A DNA stretch of 11,328 bases. It comes from JAWPNA01 sp045402695. GTDB taxonomy: Bacteria > Acidobacteriota > Polarisedimenticolia > JACPZX01 > DASXTC01. The first letter of the stretch is position 1; the number at the start of each line of letters is the position of its first letter. The notes under the pieces are model-generated. The model made no database searches. It saw only the letters and a program-made list of their open reading frames with translations, and had not been told where the DNA came from. Of this stretch, positions 6,305 through 11,328 are shown piece after piece. Position numbers and translations under genes: made by a program. Location: assembly GCA_045402695.1 (NCBI GenBank), contig JAWPNA010000057.1, positions 1 through 11,328 of the forward strand, written 5' to 3'.

Positions 6305-6466
6305 GCGCACGAGAATATCACGCCCACCGCACGCCGGGCCGGGGTTCCGGCCAGCCTTGCCAGGTCCGAGGGCGATTGCGACGCCGCGTCGAATTCTCCA
6401 GCGCGGCTGCGCCTGCCAACTCTCCGCTTGGTCTGTGGTGCGCCGTGGCGCGCGGTCATCATTTTT

Positions 6467-6480
6467 CATGAGATATCATG
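6467..6480. promoter_or_regulatory. Palindrome upstream of modA (possible operator)
   Basis: CATGA-GATA-TCATG is a perfect 5-bp inverted repeat with a 4-base centre in a short AT-rich patch, 50 bases before the modA start. Its right half contains TATCAT, a 5-of-6 match to a -10 box, but no -35 is seen at 17 bases. It is not the classical ModE site. Five-base palindromes with this spacing also arise by chance, so this is tentative. Confidence 0.3.
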
Positions 6481-6516
6481 CCGCCTCGTGGAGCATGAGG
6501 ACGGCACCGTACTCTT

Positions 6517-6521
6517 GGAGG
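6517..6521 (+). promoter_or_regulatory. Ribosome-binding site of modA
   Basis: GGAGG lies 8 bases before GTG 6530. The frame is open upstream as far as 6269, but only the GTG gives a signal peptide at the N-terminus and a good ribosome-binding site. This decides the start. Confidence 0.75.
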
Positions 6522-6529
6522 TTCCAATC

Positions 6530-7330
6530 GTGAGTCGGATCTTGAGACTCGCCGGTGTATGGATTGGGCTGGTCAGTCTTGTCTCCTGGGTTGAAAGCGG
6601 CTCTGCCGCGCCGAACGCGGCTGCGGAGCCTTCGGAGGTCATGGTTTACGCCGCGGCCAGCCTCCGGGACGTGCTGCTGTCGCTGTCCCAGACGTGCGAG
6701 GGGCCGGCGAACGCTCGCTTGATCTTCAATTTCGGAGCATCGAACGATCTGGCGCGGCAGATCATGGCAGCCAACAAGGCAGATGTCTTCTTCTCGGCCG
6801 ACGAGACCTGGATGGACAAGGTTTCCGAAGAAGGACTCGTTGACGATTCATCGCGTCGCTCCCTGCTCTCCAACCGCCTGGTCGTCGTGGTCCCGCTGGA
6901 TAGTCTGACGATCCTCTCAGGACCCGCCGCCCTGGCGGGGCCGGCTGTGAAGCGCATCTGCCTTGCGGATCCGGGAGCGGTCCCGGCTGGCAGGTACGCC
7001 CGGGCCTGGCTGGAGAAGACGGGCCAGTGGGAGGCAGTGCAGGAGAGGATTGTGCCCGCGCTCGATGTGCGCGCGGTCTTGGCGGCGGTCGAGTCCGGGG
7101 CGGTGGAGGCGGGGGTGGTCTACCGCACCGACGCCGCGATGTCGAAGAAGGTACGGATCGTCTACGAAGTACCCGAAGCCGACGGCCCGCGCATCTCCTA
7201 TGCGGTCGCGGTGCTCAAAGACCGGCCGCATTACGAAACGGCCCACCGTGTGCTGGATTGCCTTACAGGCGAGCAGGCCCTGCGGGCCTTCGAGACTTTT
7301 GGATTCCTGGTCCCTGGTCGCTCACGGTGA
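6530..7330 (+). CDS. modA: Molybdate/tungstate ABC transporter periplasmic binding protein
   Basis: 266 residues from GTG 6530, of normal ModA length. An N-terminal signal peptide (MSRILRLAGVWIGLVSLVSW, cleavage near SGSAA) directs it to the periplasm. The mature part has the ModA signatures in order: VYAAASLRDVL near the N-terminus, FNFGASNDLARQI, ADVFFSADETWMD, the LVVVVP strand, LADPGAVPAGRYARAWLE, and the hinge/ligand segment VEAGVVYRTDA. In known ModA proteins the AAS and GAS serines and the VVY tyrosine bind the oxyanion. These are conserved here, so it very likely binds molybdate or tungstate. Unusually, no modB permease or modC ATPase follows; the next gene, 77 bases on, is an FG-GAP protein. 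It must share a transporter encoded elsewhere or do another job. Confidence 0.93.
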   Translation: MSRILRLAGVWIGLVSLVSWVESGSAAPNAAAEPSEVMVYAAASLRDVLLSLSQTCEGPANARLIFNFGASNDLARQIMAANKADVFFSADETWMDKVSEEGLVDDSSRRSLLSNRLVVVVPLDSLTILSGPAALAGPAVKRICLADPGAVPAGRYARAWLEKTGQWEAVQERIVPALDVRAVLAAVESGAVEAGVVYRTDAAMSKKVRIVYEVPEADGPRISYAVAVLKDRPHYETAHRVLDCLTGEQALRAFETFGFLVPGRSR

Positions 7331-7402
7331 GCGCGCCGGTGGCCTCCCTCGCGCGGAACATCTCCGGTCCGCTTTCCGTATGAACCAAGTGCTATTTCCC
7401 GG

Positions 7403-7407
7403 GGAGG
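7403..7407 (+). promoter_or_regulatory. Ribosome-binding site of the first FG-GAP gene, unusually close to the start
   Basis: GGAGG abuts the ATG at 7408 with no spacer and lies 3 bases before a second in-frame ATG at 7411. The second ATG is the more plausible start, though the spacing is short for either. No other in-frame start lies before the signal-peptide core. Confidence 0.5.
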
Positions 7408-9057
7408 ATGATGCGGCAGATCATCAGGAGCAGGCCGTCACGCTCGCGGCTCATCGCCGCCACCGTCTTCGGGTCATGCCTCTGGCTCGTCTGCCCGCCC
7501 GCTGGGGTGGCGGCTGAGAAGCTCGCCCTCAATCATCTCGCGCTCGACCTGCCGGGACCGCCCGCGGCGGTGGTGCCGGCAGACATGAACGGGGATGGCC
7601 TCGTCGATCTCGTGATCCCGCTCGTCTACACCGAGTACGAGGCGATCGCGTCCGAGCGCGTGGAGGGGCTGGTGCAGGTCACGGAAGTGGTGCCGGCTCT
7701 GTTCGACCGACGCGAGGTGCGCGTCTACCTGGCCGGGGCGGACGGCACTTATCGGCCGGCGGCAGATCCACTCCCGCTGCCGCCCACGGTGCATGCGATC
7801 GAGGTGGGTCCGGATGGCCTGCCCGTCGTGGCCCTCACGAGCGAGGGCCTCTCCGCGCTTCACCTTATTAGTAGCGGCCCGGGAGGGACGGCCTCCCTCG
7901 TGCTGGACCCCATCCTTGCCGATCCGTCCGCTATGGCGGGCTCGGGTTCGTTTCTTCCCGGGCTGGAGCTGGTGGTGGACCTCGACGCGAACAGGTTGAA
8001 GGACATCCTGCTTCCGGCCGCTGAAGGCCCGGCGACCTATCTCACGGGAGCGACCGGGATCGCGGCCTCGCCCGCCGCGCGCCTGACGCTGCCGGGAGAC
8101 CAGCGCGGGGTCGGCCGCGATTCCTGGCGGGTCTACCCGCTGCCGCAGGTGCAGGACGTGGACGGCGACCATCTGCCCGACCTCGTCGTGATCACGGAGC
8201 TTTCCGGCGGCGCGCGCATCAGCATCCTGCGCAACGCGGGCGGCGGGCGATTCGCCCCACCGACAGACGCACACTTCGAGTGTCTGGAGCAAGGAGAGAC
8301 GTCCTCGGGGAATCCCGAGCTCGCGTTTTTCGGAGACCTGGACGGCGACGGCCGCGCCGAGGCCGTCACGGTCTCAGAAGTTGGGGGGAAGGACGACGGA
8401 TTGAAGGAGGCGAAGAAGCCGCATCAGCTCCTGCGTTTCCACCGGCTCCGCGAGAACCTCATCCTCGAACCGAAGCCGTACCAGCAGCTCGAGGTGATCG
8501 GCTACCCGTTCGGCGGCCAGTGGCCCGACATCGGCAAGGCCGACTTCAAGGACCTCGACGGCGACGGCCGCAGGGACCTCGTGACGGTGACGCTCGATTT
8601 CTCGGTGTTCCAGGTGGTGAGGATCCTGGCCACCAAGAGGGTGAGCATCGGCCTGGACTTCCACATCTGGGCGCAGGGTGAGAGCGGCCGCTTCACCGAG
8701 GTGACGGGCCAGGATCTCTCCGAAAAGCTGATGATGGACTTCAACAACCTCAAGCTGGAACGCTTCGCGCAGTTCGGAGGCGACTTCGACGGTGACGGGG
8801 CCAGCGACTTCGTTCATCTGGGCCGGGGCAAGACGGTCACGATTCACCGCGGGCGGCCCGGATGCAGGTTCAACGACAAGCCCGACCTCGCCATCGAGCT
8901 GCAGGAAGAGCCTCAGGACATCGGCCTGGTGAAGGTGAAGGACCTCGACGGCGACGGCAGGTCCGACCTCGCGATCACCCGCCCGCTTGAGCCTGAAGAC
9001 CCGGGCGCCTCCCCGAAGGTCAGGCTCGATCTCTACCTGAGCCGGGGGGCGGGATGA
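7408..9057 (+). CDS. Secreted FG-GAP/VCBS-repeat beta-propeller protein (first of pair)
   Basis: 549 residues (548 if started at ATG 7411). A signal peptide covers about 1-36 (basic RSRPSRSR, core LIAATVFGSCLWLVC, cleavage near GVAA-EK). Seven calcium-loop motifs of the D-x-D-G-D-G-x-x-D-L type begin at about residues 59 (DMNGDGLVDL), 191 (DLDANRLKDI), 250 (DVDGDHLPDL), 310 (DLDGDGRAEA), 382 (DLDGDGRRDL), 459 (DFDGDGASDF) and 512 (DLDGDGRSDL). Seven such motifs suit one seven-bladed integrin-alpha-like propeller. The 191 loop has lost its glycines. There is no anchor, sorting signal or catalytic domain. Spacing between motifs is irregular, with an insert at about 70-190. The stop overlaps the start of the next gene (ATGA), so the two are co-translated. 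Function is unknown; binding of a ligand or surface partner is the family expectation. Confidence 0.88.
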   Translation: MMRQIIRSRPSRSRLIAATVFGSCLWLVCPPAGVAAEKLALNHLALDLPGPPAAVVPADMNGDGLVDLVIPLVYTEYEAIASERVEGLVQVTEVVPALFDRREVRVYLAGADGTYRPAADPLPLPPTVHAIEVGPDGLPVVALTSEGLSALHLISSGPGGTASLVLDPILADPSAMAGSGSFLPGLELVVDLDANRLKDILLPAAEGPATYLTGATGIAASPAARLTLPGDQRGVGRDSWRVYPLPQVQDVDGDHLPDLVVITELSGGARISILRNAGGGRFAPPTDAHFECLEQGETSSGNPELAFFGDLDGDGRAEAVTVSEVGGKDDGLKEAKKPHQLLRFHRLRENLILEPKPYQQLEVIGYPFGGQWPDIGKADFKDLDGDGRRDLVTVTLDFSVFQVVRILATKRVSIGLDFHIWAQGESGRFTEVTGQDLSEKLMMDFNNLKLERFAQFGGDFDGDGASDFVHLGRGKTVTIHRGRPGCRFNDKPDLAIELQEEPQDIGLVKVKDLDGDGRSDLAITRPLEPEDPGASPKVRLDLYLSRGAG

Positions 9058-10679
9058 AACGCCACGCGGCGCTGATGATGCCGCTCGTCGTTGTCCTTCT
9101 GAATTCCCTGCCGGCGGCGGAGAAAGAGAAGAAGCCCGCGGCGCCTCCGGGAATCTCTCGCGAGAGCTTCGATGGCGCCGTCCGGGTGGAAGCCGTGGTT
9201 CCCGGCCGGCTCATCAGCTATGCGCTGCCGAGAAACGCGGCCGGACTGCGCGAGGTGATCCTGCTGGTGGCCCCCGACCCCGTGCCGGCGGCGTCCTCGT
9301 CGCAAGATTCTCGGAACCCGCCCGACGCGCCCTGCGCAGCGACGGGGCCGAAGGAGTCGGAACCAGACCGGCCGCGCCTCCTGATCCGCCTGAACGAGTC
9401 CGGCGCAGGAACCCTCGACCTGCTACGCGATGATCTGCCGGCGGACGCCTTCACCCTGGACGCGATTGACCGGGACGCGGACGGCACCGACGAGCTTCTC
9501 CTCGCGCGCCCCGGCCGTGTGGAGATGATCCGCGACGAGAGTGGCCGGCGCTTCGCGGGCGGTCCCGATCTCCTGATGGCAGACCCGAACCTCAGGCCCG
9601 GGGCCATCGATCCTCTGAGGCCTCGCCCCATCCGCGCGCCGGCGAACCGCCAGGCGGATCTTCTTCCGATCGATCTCCTGGGCGGCGCGCGCTTCTATGG
9701 ACCGTCGCTGGATGGGCGGAGCTGGGACCTCCTGTACGAAGCGCGCCTGCCGATCGAGACCGTCAAGGACGCGGCGGGGCTCAAGCTGTCGAGCCCGAGG
9801 ATCGCGCGGGCCGGGATCTCCCCCTCCGGAACGACCCTGTTCGCCTCGGGCCCCGAGCCCCAGGGACACCGGCGGCTGCGCTCGATTCTGATCGATCCGT
9901 CCAACGAAGGAGAGGCGCGGCGCGTTGAATGCTGGTCGCTCCTGCCAGAGCCCGAGGCGCTGCTGGAGAGCGCCTACCTCATGCTGGACGGAAGACCGGC
10001 GTTGCTCGTGACCACGCGCCCGGCCGAGAAGCTGAGCCTCTTCGGAGAGAAGCTGCTGAGGCTGTTCCTCCTCGAAGGAAACGACAGGAGCCGCACCGGG
10101 AACGCGCCCGTTCTCGCGCTGGAAAGCCGCATCAACCTGTGGCAGCCGGTCACCCCCATTGTCATTGACGTGAACCACGACGGCCGGGAGGATCTCGTAG
10201 CCGCCTACTGGAAGGGACTGAAGGACTCCCGCGTCGTGCTGGACCTCTATCTCAGACAGCAGGACGGATCGTTCTCCCGTTCCCCGGTCGAGACGGCGTT
10301 CGACGTCGAGCGCGGCAGCCGCTCCATGGTCGGCTACGGCAGGGACCTGGACGCGGACGGGGCCGCCGACCTGATCCTGGTGGCGAATGGACGGATGCTG
10401 GTCTTTCCCGGCTCGCGGGTCTCGAGAGGAGGAAAGGAGATCGTGGCGGCGCGGCCGCGCTGGTCGGTTCCGATCGAAGGAGACTGGTTTGGAGTGGCAG
10501 ACTGGGATTTCGATCTCTCCACCGTGTCGAAGGGCATCCGGGCGCGGCCCCCCTTTGGCGGGCCAGGCGCGCCTCAGCCCGCGGACCTGGACGGTGACGG
10601 GCGGCCCGAGGTCCTCTTCGCCACCCCCGACGAGCGCGGCCATGGGCGATTCGAGATCATTCACCTCCCGCCGAGCTGA
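9054..10679 (+). CDS. Secreted FG-GAP-like repeat protein (second of pair)
   Basis: 541 residues starting in the ATGA overlap with the preceding gene. The ribosome-binding site is poor (GGGGGGCGGG), which suggests translational coupling. A short signal peptide is present (MKRHAALMMPLVVVLLNSLPAAEK). Calcium-loop motifs lie at about 139 (DRDADGTDEL), 372 (DVNHDGREDL), 431 (DLDADGAADL) and 511 (DLDGDGRPEV), fewer than in its neighbour. The region about 335-455 follows the same order as about 340-485 of the first protein: a LLR-x-F/L-H/L strand, a D-x-N/D-x-D-G-R-x-D-L-V loop, an L-D-L/F-Y/H-L/I strand, a D-G-x-F/R-F segment, then a G-R-D-L-D-x-D-G-A-x-D-type loop and a short V-x-V/I-F/H-x-G strand. 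The pair therefore looks like diverged tandem paralogues. The middle (about 180-330) has no recognisable motif. Function is unknown. Confidence 0.85.
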   Translation: MKRHAALMMPLVVVLLNSLPAAEKEKKPAAPPGISRESFDGAVRVEAVVPGRLISYALPRNAAGLREVILLVAPDPVPAASSSQDSRNPPDAPCAATGPKESEPDRPRLLIRLNESGAGTLDLLRDDLPADAFTLDAIDRDADGTDELLLARPGRVEMIRDESGRRFAGGPDLLMADPNLRPGAIDPLRPRPIRAPANRQADLLPIDLLGGARFYGPSLDGRSWDLLYEARLPIETVKDAAGLKLSSPRIARAGISPSGTTLFASGPEPQGHRRLRSILIDPSNEGEARRVECWSLLPEPEALLESAYLMLDGRPALLVTTRPAEKLSLFGEKLLRLFLLEGNDRSRTGNAPVLALESRINLWQPVTPIVIDVNHDGREDLVAAYWKGLKDSRVVLDLYLRQQDGSFSRSPVETAFDVERGSRSMVGYGRDLDADGAADLILVANGRMLVFPGSRVSRGGKEIVAARPRWSVPIEGDWFGVADWDFDLSTVSKGIRARPPFGGPGAPQPADLDGDGRPEVLFATPDERGHGRFEIIHLPPS

Positions 10680-10707
10680 CCTGCCGCGCCGGTCATGGCG
10701 CGGCAGG
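10680..10707 (+). terminator. Perfect 11-bp hairpin after the FG-GAP pair
   Basis: CCTGCCGCGCC (10680-10690) and GGCGCGGCAGG (10697-10707) are perfect complements around GGTCAT, starting at the base after the stop codon. The stem is very stable. The following bases (ATGATACAAT) are not a T-run, so it may end transcription weakly or protect the 3' end of the mRNA. Placement immediately after the stop makes a transcript-end role likely. Confidence 0.6.
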
Positions 10708-10833
10708 ATGATACAATCCTCGGTCCTTGGCGATTCGCGGCGTCTTCGTGCCACCACGACGGCGTATTCTCGCTGAATGCGCGAAACCTGCGCCAGCGAT
10801 TCCGAATCGAATGGGCCGGATGGTTACCTGACC

Positions 10834-11328
10834 ATGGAGCGGTACAACATCATCGTGATCGGCGCGGGCTCGGGCGGCCTCGTGGTGGCGGCGGGAGCCG
10901 CGGGCCTGGGGGCCCGCGTGGCGCTGATCGAGAAGCACAAGATGGGAGGCGACTGCCTCAACTACGGCTGCGTCCCCTCCAAGGCGCTGCTGCGCGCGGC
11001 CAAGGTCGCGCAGGCGGCGCGGGAGGCCCACCGCTACGCGATCCGGGGCGTGTCCGATCCCGGCATCCAGGACGCCAGGGCCGTGATGGATTACGTCCGG
11101 TCGTGCCAGGATCACATCGCACCTCACGATTCGGTGGAGCGCTTCACGGGGCTCGGCGTGGAGGTGTTTCTCGGAGGCGGGCGTCTCAAGTCGGCTCACG
11201 ACGTGGAGGTCGCCGGGACGGGCAAGACCCTCTGGGGGCGGCAGATCGTTTTGGCCACTGGATCGCGCGCGATGATCCATCCGATCCCGGGGCTGGAGGA
11301 GGCCGGCTTCCTCACCAACGAGACGGTG
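10834..11328 (+). CDS. Pyridine nucleotide-disulfide oxidoreductase, N-terminal part (3' end outside window)
   Basis: 165 residues are visible; the gene runs off the right edge. The FAD-binding Rossmann loop is VIGAGSGG (8-15), with the acidic strand end LIEK. The redox-active disulfide is GGDCLNYGCVPSK (Cys41 and Cys46), the C-x4-C pattern of dihydrolipoamide dehydrogenase, glutathione reductase and mercuric reductase. IVLATGSRAMIHPIPG is the second FAD-contact motif. The GLVVAAGAAGLGARVALIEKHKMGG stretch resembles the mercuric-reductase-like branch often encoded with TVP38/TMEM64 membrane proteins. There is no heavy-metal-associated domain at the N-terminus. The frame also has an ATG at 10777, directly after an in-frame TGA, but that would add a protein-unlike 19-residue leader. 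ATG 10834 is preferred because family members begin right at the FAD fold. Neither start has a strong ribosome-binding site. Exact substrate is unknown. Confidence 0.88.
   Translation, partial: MERYNIIVIGAGSGGLVVAAGAAGLGARVALIEKHKMGGDCLNYGCVPSKALLRAAKVAQAAREAHRYAIRGVSDPGIQDARAVMDYVRSCQDHIAPHDSVERFTGLGVEVFLGGGRLKSAHDVEVAGTGKTLWGRQIVLATGSRAMIHPIPGLEEAGFLTNETV

Noticed and set aside
6337..6352. Inverted repeat GGCCGG-GGTT-CCGGCC between the divergent genes
   Set aside because: Only six GC pairs in GC-rich DNA; no position relative to a promoter or gene end that suggests a role.
6269..6529. Upstream in-frame extension of modA
   Set aside because: It would bury the signal peptide inside the protein and lacks a ribosome-binding site, while GTG 6530 has GGAGG at 8 bases.
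9423..10757. 444-residue open frame on the minus strand opposite the second FG-GAP gene
   Set aside because: Low-complexity Arg/Gly/Pro-rich translation, no ribosome-binding site, and the plus strand has clear calcium-loop motifs.
1..11328. CRISPR array, insertion sequence, tRNA/rRNA genes, toxin-antitoxin or phage-defence cassette
   Set aside because: Looked for on both strands; no spaced repeats, transposase motifs, tRNA-like folds or defence-gene domains were seen.

Overview
The window is GC-rich, dense bacterial DNA. It encodes outer-membrane-type and secreted proteins, a Gram-negative cell plan. It also carries the end of a hydrolase resembling the tail of kinase/formylglycine-enzyme fusions, a membrane/spermidine-synthase fusion, FG-GAP propeller proteins, and relics of a Hanks-type kinase and of a kinesin-light-chain-type TPR. 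This mix suits a soil or subsurface lineage such as Acidobacteriota or a neighbouring deep-branching phylum. That placement is inference; no rRNA or tRNA gene is present to settle it.

Layout. 1-585 (+) is the 3' end of an alpha/beta hydrolase that enters from the left. 586-1241 holds no intact gene, but has a decayed TPR fragment on the minus strand, a 15-bp tandem duplication and a hairpin. 1242-1913 (-) is a Crp/Fnr-family regulator. Its upstream region carries a near-consensus FNR-type box overlapping the -35 of a minus-strand promoter, so the gene looks self-regulated. 2435-3646 (+) is an outer-membrane beta-barrel gene whose signal peptide (2435-2539) and barrel (2543-3646) are in the same frame but separated by a single TGA. 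3669-6233 (-) is a large integral-membrane protein fused to a spermidine-synthase-like domain. It converges on the barrel gene, with a perfect hairpin between the two. In the divergent gap 6234-6529 lies a relic of a Ser/Thr kinase N-terminus ending exactly at the glycine-rich loop, plus a small palindrome ahead of the next gene.

6530-7330 (+) is a ModA-type molybdate/tungstate-binding protein without ModB or ModC beside it. 7408-9057 and 9054-10679 (+) are two secreted FG-GAP proteins that overlap by 4 bases and appear to be tandem paralogues. A perfect 11-bp hairpin directly follows the second and probably ends the unit. 10834-11328 (+) is the 5' end of a pyridine nucleotide-disulfide oxidoreductase of the dihydrolipoamide dehydrogenase/mercuric reductase type, running off the right edge.

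No CRISPR array, insertion sequence, RNA gene or defence cassette is visible. The points most worth a second look are the TGA-split barrel gene, the regulator/box pair, the kinase and TPR relics, and the paired propeller genes behind an orphan modA. The window shows no single operon with an obvious shared pathway.
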